Assembly (NCBI GenBank): GCA_949987705.1
Contig: CATLJY010000061.1
Span: 248,001 to 312,000 of the forward strand
DNA: 64,000 nucleotides
From: Thereva unica
Lineage: Eukaryota; Arthropoda; Insecta; Diptera; Therevidae
Direction: 5' to 3'
How positions within the stretch are numbered: the first letter of the stretch is position 1; each line of letters opens with the position of its first letter. The position numbers were made by a program, and so were the translations under genes. This document shows positions 32,356 through 42,653 of the stretch, one piece after another. The notes below the pieces were generated by a model, which had not been told where the DNA came from, did no database searches, and worked only from the letters and a program-made list of their open reading frames with translations.

Positions 32356-34270
32356 TGTAACAGCATAATGGCGCGATCTAAATAGTGGGCGCCACTTATG
32401 CGAGGTGTTACCCCCTTAGCCACAAGCCCGGAAGAGCATGGCCAAGGAGCCAACACCATACATAAGAATAAAAAGAAAATCCGGAACTCCTACGCCGGCC
32501 ACACGGAGTTGTCTAGCTCGCCGGAGGGGTCGTGGGGTGTGTGGCCGGGGCTTACCGAGGCTGGTTCACCACTCACCTGTGACTATGTAACTTGAATTCC
32601 GCCATCATCCTTTTCCGATCATCGTCTGCGACGCGTCACACCCTGAAAAGGAAGTCATCCGTCCCAACCATTCCCAAGAAAAAATCTAACAACTTGAGTT
32701 CATTCTTAATAACTTAAAAATTGTTTTCTTTTATTTCAGACACATTAACAAAATACTAGAAACACCAATAGGTAATATCAATATTCAATGGGACACGATT
32801 AGAACAATGTCATCATAGCTCAATACATTTACAGTTTCAACATAAAAACATTCACAATTTCCCCGGTAGGGATACTTCCGTATGCTAACTGATTTGCAAA
32901 ACGTCTCGTATTGGTACCAATTTCGCTTCGTTTCACTCACAAGTGGTATCAACAAATATCGTGTCCAATTATAATTACGAATAAGTTATTGGAAAACAAC
33001 CAGAAAATTATTTTGCAAATAAAAAAAATTTAAGCCAATATTTTATAATAAAATTAGAACAAATAAAAAGGAAATTTCGTTTAAATTATTACATAACAAT
33101 TGTACGGGAACAGTGAAAGAACAACAATTTATAAAGTATTTGCTTAATACCGTTAAAATTATTATTTGAGTAATAAAGTTAAAGTTAATAAATGAAGGTA
33201 AAAATTTGTGTTATTTTATTTATTTGTATTGTGTAAATCTATATATGTGTGTATAGCTATTTTAGATATCTTTTTTTTCTTTTGAAACCCAAATTTACTA
33301 CCACCTTTCCGAATATATTGCAAAAGTAATATACAAAGTAAATGCCATACCGAAAAATCAATACTTCTTTGTTCCTTCTTAAGTTGGCACGATACCTTTA
33401 TCGCCCTTAGTCCAATCAAATTAGGCCGACTTCACCATCTATATCCGTACTTGAAAAGTGTTCACCAGGCGCAACGCTTCATGACCAAATCTGCCACCAG
33501 GCAATTCATTAATAGTACACTGCCGTAAAACACCTCGATGACCACTAGTGAAATGAAGCCGCAATGAATGGGCCTCTTCTTCCTTTCCTACACCAAGCCA
33601 ATTGACCAAAAATGTGAATCAACACGGCAGCCAATCACTTCCGTGTTAATGTGACGAAATTCTTGTACTCTCTTGAGAAACGCCGATGATCTCAGGTTGA
33701 CCAACAGACGTGGAATCCAAGGTACACCAGAATAGCACCACCCAAATATTCTCCTTCGAAATTTGCTGCTAGATGAGCAATGACCGCCTTGCTACACATA
33801 CGATGAAAGCCTTTTTCGTCTGCACGCTGCAAATCGCCAGGAAATGAGAAGCAGGATTCCTTGTCGCTGGTTTCTTGACCCCTTCTGGTTGGTTTTTTTG
33901 GAAGACTTCTTGGTAGCTTCTTGATTACCATCAGGTTGGGAGCGAACACGGTAGCCGCCACTATTTACTCCGTCATGCAAAAAAGCCAATTGCAAAAAAA
34001 AACCGATTGAAAAAAAACTGAATCTCCTGACTGATTGCAAAAATATTAGCAAATCATTCCAAAAAAACTCTACGAGCTGACTCACACGAACTGAACTCTC
34101 AAATTTTTCTTTTTTTCCTCACTAACCAAATTATTTTTTTGTTCTCGCCTACCTCTTTTTAAATTTTTCCTTTTCCTCAAAAGTGATTTACAATAAATTT
34201 CCCATTGCCTACAAGGTGATTTCCCAACTAAATTTCCCCACCCAAATAACTAATAATTCCGACCGTTACA
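32356..34270 (-). repeat. 3' LTR of the gene-carrying element (1915 bp)
   Basis: Same length as 37942-39856. By-eye differences are near 32686 (A/G), 33069 (A/G), 33862 (C/T) and 34127 (C/T). This implies a recent insertion. Confidence 0.9.
33422..33770 (-). pseudogene. Peroxiredoxin (Prx3-like) fragment inside the 3' LTR
   Basis: Minus-strand translation in shifting frames follows a typical 2-Cys peroxiredoxin: GAILVYLG (LVLFFYPLDFT region, broken), PEIIG, RVQEFRHINTEVIGC, RVDSHFWSIGLV (usual SVDSHFTHLAWVN), then, after a deletion of about 30 residues, HRGVLRQCTINELPGG and EALRLVNTFQV. The peroxidatic FVCPTE motif is degraded and several frameshifts are present. It is a dead copy without introns in this part. 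It most resembles mitochondrial thioredoxin-dependent peroxide reductases. Confidence 0.85.
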
Positions 34271-34346
34271 TACCCTCGGGTCCACGAGGCCGACTCGCGA
34301 GGCAGTGAGGAGCCGAAAAAAACGGTCGCCGTAGGTCTAATATGTT

Positions 34347-34415
34347 TGGCGCCAATGTGGGACTCGACTCACGACCTGAGAATAGGAGTCTCATGCTCTA
34401 GTGAGCTAGCCGGGC
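34347..34415 (-). other. tRNA-Lys-derived sequence including CCA end
   Basis: On the minus strand this starts GCCCGGCTAGCTCA and continues with TAGAGCATGAGACTC, GTCGAGTCCCACA and TTGGCGCCA. It follows an animal tRNA-Lys over its whole length with a few changes. The anticodon loop reads CTCCTAT rather than CTCTTAA, and there are deletions in the D-loop and acceptor stem. The CCA directly after the discriminator is not genome-encoded in eukaryotic tRNA genes, so this is probably a reverse-transcribed mature tRNA. It lies 76 bp from the 3' LTR. Not a working tRNA gene. Confidence 0.75.
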
Positions 34416-34740
34416 ATACGTGAACTAGTTGGTAATATACGAACCGAGTGAAAAGCTAACTATAATTTAGGTTCATGCTTGCAACCGTAAGTTGCGATGG
34501 CCAGTCTGAAAAATCTCCCGGAGGAATATCTGAAGGTACAAATACCAGGCGGAAGACAATACCACATTGTCCCCCTACTGACATCTATACGTCTCCAAAC
34601 ATTCTCACACAAACCCCGGGTGCTTTCGATCCATCGGCACAACCTCCAGCAATGCCATATTGCCTTCGAATCTTCCCGGTGAACCGACAGACACCCAGTT
34701 CGCCGAGAGACCTTCTCCAGACTGACCGAAAATAAAAAAA
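34416..34740. other. Unrecognised interior of the gene-carrying element
   Basis: A + strand frame at 34497-34682 (start MASLKNLPEEYLKVQIPGG) is antisense to the element and has no recognised domain. It may be a further captured fragment or chance. Confidence 0.3.
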
Positions 34741-34744
34741 TGAA

Positions 34745-35625
34745 GATGGAACCTTGAGGAAATCAACGACGTATGTCTTTATGCGGTAAAATGAGTATAG
34801 GAATACGAAGTGATTGCAGCTACTCCAATTGGTCAGCATCTCGGTAAAAAAACAAAACCTAGAGGGATAAAAAAATTTTGATGCCCCCATTGCTCGTGGG
34901 ATTGCGGAGTAAAAATACCATAGTAACGGTGAAACACCCCATTTTGAGTTCTTATTCAAAATCTTATTATACCATAAAACTTGTCATTCAATTACCGTAG
35001 TTGTTAAAATGTTGATACCTGCTGGTACTCCTACCTTTAATAGCTTATCCACTGAGATTTTTCTGGTATAAAGATCGGTAGGTACCATATTCCTAGAAGA
35101 ATCATCAATTCCGATCTGAATATTATTATTGCAGTTCCAGAAAACAATACAAAGAGATTATGCTTCTCTTGTTGCCAAAAACTAACTGCCTAAAGTACGA
35201 CTGGAAGCGCCATGACATTTGATAAAGGACGACTCATGTAGAACATAAAGTGGAATTGTGATATCGTTACTAACATACCATATCGATACAGTAAGGCCGA
35301 ACTTTTTCTATTACTTTTCTTAAATTTTCCATGCTGCGGCTACAATTCCGGCTAGCACTAGTCTAACTACCTATTGACTCCAACATTTTGAATTCCCAAA
35401 TTCTGGAAGAAGATAACAGCGGGTGAAGATAATATTGATACAAATAAAAGGCCCAATAAAAGTTCGTGGCACTACACCAGGAAATTCATGGTGATCATAC
35501 TGAGTGAGATTGTGCCGTAGATAGAGTATATCATGCTTTGCTTGTATATTAAAGCTCTCCTCCACATTCGTGAAGGGTGCCTAGAATAGATGAGCCAGAG
35601 CTACCAAGAACAGTATGAGCCCCAT
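34745..35625 (-). pseudogene. ALG12: ALG12 (dolichol-P-mannose mannosyltransferase) retrocopy, decayed
   Basis: ALG12 adds an alpha-1,6 mannose to the lipid-linked oligosaccharide in the ER. From an ATG at 35625 the minus strand gives MGLILFLVALAHLF, a stop (TAG), then [34 protein letters not shown], later [39 protein letters not shown] and LPHKD, all in family order. Stops and frameshifts break it. The copy keeps the N-terminal and middle parts and loses the C-terminal third. No intron-like gap is obvious, which suggests a processed copy. It is sense to the retroelement. Confidence 0.88.
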
Positions 35626-35629
35626 TACC

Positions 35630-36200
35630 GAATATCAGTCACGCAAACACTTTCAATAATTTCGTATTTCGGATACGTTAATTATATTTAAATTGCGGGA
35701 AATACGAGAAAATCAGGAATCCAGAGGAAACTGACATCAAGATGAAGAAAGGTTGGCGGCTGCTGCGCAAACTCTAGTGGGCTTAGTGTTAAATACGTCA
35801 TCCATCGCTGGATACTATCCACTTTATTTGTGTCCAATTTTTGCTTCGCAAGTTCCGAGTTGAGATGGAAATAAATTTTCCGGCTTTAAAAATAACCTTA
35901 CAAACCAATAAAAAAATTTTCTCGACGACCACTGACAACTTAAGCAGAGTTCCGCACAACTGATTTTGACTGATAAATATTGTAAAAGAATTTGGTTATG
36001 TTTAGACCACTAAAATCCTGATGATAAAATCGTTAATACTACAAATTCGTTGCATTTTAATGTGTAAAATTATATTTCCTTATTAAACTTTACCGAATAA
36101 CCGTCTTAAAAACACATATATGTGTAGATCTGTTATATTTAATTTTTCTCTAAATTAACGTATTAAAAAAGGATGGCGCCAACAAAACGATAATGAAAAA
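35630..36200. other. Non-coding interior between the ALG12 and PAIP1-like pieces
   Basis: AT-rich, no supported frame. Part may be the 5' untranslated region of the ALG12 copy (upstream of 35625 on minus). A TGGCGCCAAC motif occurs on + at 36175. Confidence 0.35.
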
Positions 36201-36204
36201 TGCA

Positions 36205-36756
36205 TTAGTTGACTTTTTTTCCGGGCGCCTTAACTGATCGTCGAAGGGTATGGGTACTTACGGCCGACAAGAACAACTCGACCCCTCGTAACCTACGACC
36301 ATTCAGTCCGTCCTGCCTAAGTAGCCTCTGCAGCTCGGCCAACAGTAATCTAAATAGACTTCTAAAGGCACTACCCTTTTCGGGATTCATTGAATCCAGC
36401 AGCCCATATAATTTTGCTCCCGTAACACACAACGCCGGTTCCGCCACGCAACGATAGAAGATACCCTCCATTGCCTGACTTAACACCCAGGGATTATTCT
36501 TAAAATCGAAAAATATAGTTAAGATTCTCGACGCAATGGTATCGAACGATCCCGGAATATCTGTTAACCTATTCATCACCTCGAAAAGATAACTCAATGC
36601 TGTGACCTCGTCCAGTGAGTGTGACATGACAACCCGTTTAGCCTTAGGAACGAATTCCTTCGCAAACGGAGATAGAGTCGAACGACAATGTGGCCTACGC
36701 AGCTTCTTGTGCGCAAGGGGCAGGCCATAATACGTGCGTCCGCAAGTATCAACCAT
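36205..36756 (-). CDS. PAIP1-like protein: PAM2 motif plus MIF4G-like domain (intact ORF in retroelement)
   Basis: The ORF is intact: 183 residues from the ATG at 36756 to a TAA at 36205-36207. It stays open upstream without another ATG. Near residue 28 it has STLSPFAKEFVPK, fitting the PAM2 consensus (L..xxAxxFxP) that binds the MLLE domain of poly(A)-binding protein. A MIF4G-like helical repeat follows: LFEVMNRLTDIPGSFDTIA, MEGIFYRCVAEPALCVTGA, KLYGLLDSM and FRSLFRLLLAELQRLL. In family terms this is PABP-interacting protein 1, a translation stimulator. The length covers PAM2 and most of one MIF4G domain. The C-terminal acidic PABP-binding region is absent. It is sense to the retroelement, downstream of the primer site, where gag would be. 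Whether it is translated is unknown. Confidence 0.75.
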   Translation of the reverse strand: MVDTCGRTYYGLPLAHKKLRRPHCRSTLSPFAKEFVPKAKRVVMSHSLDEVTALSYLFEVMNRLTDIPGSFDTIASRILTIFFDFKNNPWVLSQAMEGIFYRCVAEPALCVTGAKLYGLLDSMNPEKGSAFRSLFRLLLAELQRLLRQDGLNGRRLRGVELFLSAVSTHTLRRSVKAPGKKVN

Positions 36757-36789
36757 GACTACCGAGGACAGTAGCAACCACCACGCCCC

Positions 36790-37920
36790 GAAGAATCGAA
36801 GAGGAAAAAAAATTTTTTGTGAAAATAGATTAAAATAGAACAGCCAATAAAATCAACAGCAATTAGTATAACAACAAATGCCTAATAACAAATCAAATAA
36901 ATATTGAAATTATGTGAGTATACCTCAAAAAAACACAACCAACGCTGATTAGTGAATAGCGATAAAACAGCCAAAGTGTATTAGCGCCTATATATGGTAG
37001 TGTAGGTGAGGTGATTATGTGCTTTAATTCAGTATAAGCGAGGAATGGTTGAGACGGATAACAATTCCCCTCAGGACTCCCGCATGTCGATGGCCTCGAT
37101 GCCAGCTGGTGAAAACTATGAAGCATAGTCATCACCAGGTGTCATCCAGGTCGCCGACCCAGCTTCAGGTCTGCCCCGAACGAAGGACGGAAACAAAAAG
37201 TCAAAGGGCATAGTCACGAAAGGGAAACTTCTTCAGAAATAAAAAAAATTTGGGGAATCCGCTGTTCAATCACAACTGAGCTACCTTTCGGAAAATCAAT
37301 CAGTTGGGATGAACCAGACGGAAAAAACTCAGGACGTAAACAAAAAATTAGAATTTAAAAAGCTGAATGGACCTTCCGAAGGAACAAGGGGCGCAGTGGC
37401 AGGCGTTAACACGCCTGTTACCAAAGACGGTTAAGCCCTTGTCCCAACTTCAACTTCCACCAGGAAAATTAAAAGATGATCCTGTTCAAGGACCGACGCA
37501 GTGGCAGGCGGTATCACGCCTGATACCAGAGTCGCCGACCCTAGAAACAGGACAGGGATGAACCCCTACTACACCTGCACGCATAGCCAAGCGACCACTC
37601 GCTTGTTAGCAAGCCGTGCAGGTCAGCATGGCTCGAAGCTACTCCAAAAAGAAGAAGTTACCGCGTAAGTGAACGGACAGGCCTAAAAGCGAAGACAAAT
37701 AAAAATTCACATAGAATTTGGACAAAGATGCTGAAAAAAATTCGACAAGACAGACAAGGACTAAGGCTTCGCGGTACTACCTTAGCCCACAGCGAGCGCT
37801 GGGTAAAAGTGGTGAACCATAAACAAAAAAATCAAATGTTGTCCGTGAAGGCACAAGTGGTACTAAACCAAAAAAAAATTTAATCTCAGGGTCCGTGTAG
37901 GACAGTCAACGGGCTTTAAA
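36790..37920 (-). other. Leader of the gene-carrying element
   Basis: Between the primer site and the PAIP1-like ORF. On the + strand, two imperfect direct repeats (GCAGTGGCAGGCG at about 37393 and 37499, each followed by an inverted CACGCCTG block) suggest small hairpins. No coding frame is supported on the sense strand. Confidence 0.45.
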
Positions 37921-37922
37921 AG

Positions 37923-37937
37923 CCACGTTGGGCGCCA
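37923..37937 (-). promoter_or_regulatory. Primer binding site, tRNA-Lys type
   Basis: The minus strand reads TGGCGCCCAACGTGG, complementary to 15 bases of the tRNA-Lys 3' end with CCA. It sits four bases inside the 5' LTR (37942). It fixes the orientation of the element. Confidence 0.85.
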
Positions 37938-37941
37938 TTTA

Positions 37942-39856
37942 TGTAACAGCATAATGGCGCGATCTAAATAGTGGGCGCCACTTATGCGAGGTGTTACCCC
38001 CTTAGCCACAAGCCCGGAAGAGCATGGCCAAGGAGCCAACACCATACATAAGAATAAAAAGAAAATCCGGAACTCCTACGCCGGCCACACGGAGTTGTCT
38101 AGCTCGCCGGAGGGGTCGTGGGGTGTGTGGCCGGGGCTTACCGAGGCTGGTTCACCACTCACCTGTGACTATGTAACTTGAATTCCGCCATCATCCTTTT
38201 CCGATCATCGTCTGCGACGCGTCACACCCTGAAAAGGAAGTCATCCGTCCCAACCATTCCCAAGGAAAAATCTAACAACTTGAGTTCATTCTTAATAACT
38301 TAAAAATTGTTTTCTTTTATTTCAGACACATTAACAAAATACTAGAAACACCAATAGGTAATATCAATATTCAATGGGACACGATTAGAACAATGTCATC
38401 ATAGCTCAATACATTTACAGTTTCAACATAAAAACATTCACAATTTCCCCGGTAGGGATACTTCCGTATGCTAACTGATTTGCAAAACGTCTCGTATTGG
38501 TACCAATTTCGCTTCGTTTCACTCACAAGTGGTATCAACAAATATCGTGTCCAATTATAATTACGAATAAGTTATTGGAAAACAACCAGAAAATTATTTT
38601 GCAAATAAAAAAAATTTAAGCCAATATTTTATAATAAAATTAGAACAAATGAAAAGGAAATTTCGTTTAAATTATTACATAACAATTGTACGGGAACAGT
38701 GAAAGAACAACAATTTATAAAGTATTTGCTTAATACCGTTAAAATTATTATTTGAGTAATAAAGTTAAAGTTAATAAATGAAGGTAAAAATTTGTGTTAT
38801 TTTATTTATTTGTATTGTGTAAATCTATATATGTGTGTATAGCTATTTTAGATATCTTTTTTTTCTTTTGAAACCCAAATTTACTACCACCTTTCCGAAT
38901 ATATTGCAAAAGTAATATACAAAGTAAATGCCATACCGAAAAATCAATACTTCTTTGTTCCTTCTTAAGTTGGCACGATACCTTTATCGCCCTTAGTCCA
39001 ATCAAATTAGGCCGACTTCACCATCTATATCCGTACTTGAAAAGTGTTCACCAGGCGCAACGCTTCATGACCAAATCTGCCACCAGGCAATTCATTAATA
39101 GTACACTGCCGTAAAACACCTCGATGACCACTAGTGAAATGAAGCCGCAATGAATGGGCCTCTTCTTCCTTTCCTACACCAAGCCAATTGACCAAAAATG
39201 TGAATCAACACGGCAGCCAATCACTTCCGTGTTAATGTGACGAAATTCTTGTACTCTCTTGAGAAACGCCGATGATCTCAGGTTGACCAACAGACGTGGA
39301 ATCCAAGGTACACCAGAATAGCACCACCCAAATATTCTCCTTCGAAATTTGCTGCTAGATGAGCAATGACCGCCTTGCTACACATACGATGAAAGCCTTT
39401 TTCGTCTGCACGCTGCAAATCGCCAGGAAATGAGAAGCAGGATTCTTTGTCGCTGGTTTCTTGACCCCTTCTGGTTGGTTTTTTTGGAAGACTTCTTGGT
39501 AGCTTCTTGATTACCATCAGGTTGGGAGCGAACACGGTAGCCGCCACTATTTACTCCGTCATGCAAAAAAGCCAATTGCAAAAAAAAACCGATTGAAAAA
39601 AAACTGAATCTCCTGACTGATTGCAAAAATATTAGCAAATCATTCCAAAAAAACTCTACGAGCTGACTCACACGAACTGAACTCTCAAATTTTTCTTTTT
39701 TTCCTCACTAACTAAATTATTTTTTTGTTCTCGCCTACCTCTTTTTAAATTTTTCCTTTTCCTCAAAAGTGATTTACAATAAATTTCCCATTGCCTACAA
39801 GGTGATTTCCCAACTAAATTTCCCCACCCAAATAACTAATAATTCCGACCGTTACA
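37942..39856 (-). repeat. 5' LTR of the gene-carrying element (1915 bp)
   Basis: Near-identical to 32356-34270. Ends TGTAAC/GTTACA. It contains the same peroxiredoxin remnant (39008-39356). Confidence 0.9.
39008..39356 (-). pseudogene. Peroxiredoxin (Prx3-like) fragment inside the 5' LTR
   Basis: Exact counterpart of 33422-33770 (offset 5586), with the same frameshifts and the same lost peroxidatic motif. Its presence in both LTRs shows that the capture predates this insertion and that the fragment is copied as part of the LTR. Confidence 0.85.
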
Positions 39857-42653
39857 GTGGATGTTCACGCCATTATAGGGATGCACTGTCTAAATTTCAG
39901 CCCTATAGCTCCAGCGGTTTGGGTAAACCCCATTTCACCCCCTTAGGGGATGAATTTCGAAAAATCGCTTCTTAGTGGATGTTCACGCCATTATATTGAT
40001 GCACTGTCAAAATTTCAGCGCTATAGCTCCAACGGTTTGGATAAACCCCATTTCACCCCCTTAGGGGATGAATTTTGAAAAATCGCTTTATAGTGGATGT
40101 CCACTCCATTATAGGGATGCACTGTCCAAATTTCAGCCCTATAGCTTTAGCAGTTTGTAAAAACCCTATACACCCTTAGGGGATGAATTTCGAAAAATCG
40201 CTCTTTAGTGAATGTTCACGTCGTTATAGGGATGCACTGTTAAAATTTCAACCCTATAGCTCCAGCGGTTTGGATAAACCCTATTTCACCCCCTTAAGGG
40301 ATGAATTTCGAAAAATCGCTTTATAGTGGATATCCAATCCATTATAGGGATGCACTGTCCAAATTTCAGCCCTATAGCTTTAGCGGTTTGTAAAAACCCT
40401 ATTTCACACCCTTAGGAGATGAATTTCGAAAAATCGCTCTTTAGTGGATGTAAACGTCATTATAGGGATGCACTGTCAAAATTTCAGCCCTATAGCTTTA
40501 GCTGTTTGTAAAAACCCCATTTCACACCCTTAGGGGGTGAATTTCGAAAAATCGCTCTTTAGTGGATGTGCACGTCATTATAGGGATGCACTGTTAAAAT
40601 TTCAACCCTATAGCTCAAGCGGTTTGGATAAACCCTATTTCACCCCCTTAAGGGATGAATTTCGAAAAATCGCTTTATAGTGGATGTCCACTCCATTATA
40701 GGGATGCACTGTCCAAATTTCAGCCCTATAGCTTTAGCAGTTTGTAAAAACCCTATACACCCTTAGGGGATGAATTTCGAAAAATCGCTCTTTAGTGAAT
40801 GTTCACGTCGTTATAGGGATGCACTGTTAAAATTTCAACCCTATAGCTCCAGCGGTTTGGATAAACCCTATTTCACCCCCTTAAGGGATGAATTTCGAAA
40901 AATCGCTTTATAGTGGATATCCAATCCATTATAGGGATGCACTGTCCAAATTTCAGCCCTATAGCTTTAGCGGTTTGTAAAAACCCCATTTCACCCCCTT
41001 AGGGGATGAATTTCGAAAAATCGCTTTATAGTGGATGTCCACTCCATTATAGGGATGCAGTGTCCAATTTTCAGCCCTATAGCTTTAGCGGTTTGTAAAA
41101 ACCCCATTTCACACCCTTAGGGGATGAATTTCGAAAAATCGCTCTTTAGTGGATGTCCACGTCATTAAAGGGATCCACTGTTAAAATTTCAACCCTATAG
41201 CTCCAGCGGTTTGGATAAACCCTATTTCACCCCCTTAAGGGATGAATTTCGAAAAATCGCTTTATAGTGGATGTCCACTCCATTATAGGGATGCACTCTC
41301 CAATTTTCAGCCCTATAGCTTTAGTGGTTTGTAAAAACCCCATTTCACACCCTTAGGGGATGAATTTTGAAAAATCGCTCTTTAGTGGATGTCCACGTCA
41401 TTAAAGGGATCCACTGTTAAAATTTCAACCCTATAGCTCCAGCGGTTTGGATAAACCCCATTTCACCCCCTTAAGGGATGAATTTCGAAAAATCGCTTTA
41501 TAGTGGATGTCCACTCCATTATAGGGATGCACTGTCCAATTTTCAGCCCTATAGCTTTAGCGGTTTGTAAAAACCCCATTTCACACCCTTAGGGGATGAA
41601 TTTCGAAAAATCGCTCTTTAGTGGATGTCCACGTCATTAAAGGGATCCACTGTTAAAATTTCAACCCTATAGCTCGAGCGGTTTGGATAAACCCCATTTC
41701 ACCCCCTTAAGGGATGAATTTCGAAAAATCGCTTTATAGTGGACGTCCACTCCATTATAGGGATGCACTGTCCAATTTTCAGCCCTATAGCTTTAGCGGT
41801 TTGTAAAAACCCCATTTCACACCCTTAGGGGATGAATTTCGAAAAATCGCTCTTTAGTGGATGTCCACGTCATTAAAGGGATCCACTGTTGAAATTTCAG
41901 CCCTATAGCTCCAGCGGTTTGGATATACCCCATTTCACCCCCTTAAGGGATGAATTTCGAAAAATCGCTTTATAGTGGATGTCCACGCCATTATAGGGAT
42001 GCACTGTCAAAATTTCAGCCCTATAACTTTAGCCGTTTGGATAAAAGCCATTTCAACCCCTTAGGGGATGAATTTCGAAAAATCGCTTTTTAGTGGATGT
42101 AAACGTCATTATATGGATGCACTGTCAAAATTTCAGCCCTATAGCTCCAGCGGTTTGGGTAAACCCCATTTCACCCCCTTAGGGGATGAATTTCGAAAAA
42201 TCGCTTCTTAGCGGATGTCCACGCCATTATAGGGATGCACTGTCAAAATTTCAGCCCTATAGCCCCAACGGTTTGGATAAACCCCATTTCACCCCCTTAG
42301 GGGATGAATTTCGAAAAATCGCTTTATAGTGGATGTCCACGCCATTATAGGGATGCACTGTCAAAATTTCAGCCCTTTAGCTCCAGCGGTTTAGGTTGTG
42401 CGTTGTCTGTTAGTCAGTTACTTTTTATACAATAGGAAAAAAAGTAAAGATAAAAAATCTCCTTACAACTTATTGAACCCCATTTCACCCCCTTCAACCC
42501 TTTTTTCTCCATAAAAAGTAGCCTATGTCCGTCTCCAAGGTCTAAACTATGTCTGTAGCAAATTTCATCAAAATCGGTTTAGTGGTTTAGGCGTGAAAGC
42601 GTAACAGACAGACAGACAGACAGAGTTACTTTCGCATTTATAATATTAAGTAA

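Larger units (their letters stand above)
32356..39856 (-). mobile_element. Non-autonomous LTR retrotransposon carrying three captured host-gene pieces
   Basis: Two 1915-bp LTRs (32356-34270 and 37942-39856) with TGTAAC...GTTACA ends differ at about four positions. GTGG flanks both sides (32352-32355 and 39857-39860), splitting one satellite unit. Four bases inside the right LTR, TGGCGCCCAACGTGG (minus strand, 37937-37923) matches the complement of the tRNA-Lys 3' end, so the sense strand is minus and the right LTR is 5'. No gag, protease, RT or integrase is seen in the 3671-bp interior. In sense orientation it carries a PAIP1-like ORF, an ALG12 pseudogene and a tRNA-Lys copy, and each LTR holds a peroxiredoxin remnant. 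It must have been mobilised in trans, perhaps by a Ty3/gypsy element (4-bp TSD and tRNA-Lys primer fit that group). Confidence 0.9.
31985..42393. repeat. 118-bp satellite array, about 24-25 units, split by an LTR element
   Basis: Unit landmarks are TGGATGTTCACGCCATTATA, GGGATGCACTGTCAAAATTT, CAGCCCTATAGCTCCAGCGG and GGGGATGAATTTCGAAAAAT. About 3 units lie at 31985-32355 and about 21.5 at 39857-42393. From about 40200 to 41980 two unit types alternate (CTCCAGCGGTTTGGATAAAC and CTTTAGCGGTTTGTAAAAAC), giving a 236-bp higher-order period. Units are conserved but not identical. Confidence 0.9.
31806..42653. repeat. ACTAGC...CCCGCGTGC dispersed repeat with satellite core and GACA tail
   Basis: Starts ACTAGCATAAAACCCGCGTG, like the insert at 16542. 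The core is a 118-bp tandem array, followed by GGTTGTGCGTTGTCTGTTAG, a GACAGACAGACA run at 42605-42624 and TTTATAATATTAAGTA near 42637. Non-coding. The class is uncertain. It is split by the LTR element at 32356-39856. Confidence 0.65.

Noticed and set aside
33692..34085. Open frames of 89 and 97 codons in the LTR (and copies at 39278-39671) as real genes
   Set aside because: They mix frames around the peroxiredoxin remnant and have no consistent domain; the similarity jumps between frames.
34347..34415. Functional tRNA gene
   Set aside because: Deletions in D-loop and acceptor stem, and CCA present in the DNA, indicate a retro-derived copy.
34497..34735. Plus-strand ORFs inside the gene-carrying element as gag
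   Set aside because: They are antisense to the primer site and lack zinc knuckles or any gag block.
31985..42393. Regular repeats resembling a CRISPR array
   Set aside because: Units of 118 bp are directly adjacent without unique spacers, and the genome is eukaryotic; it is a satellite.
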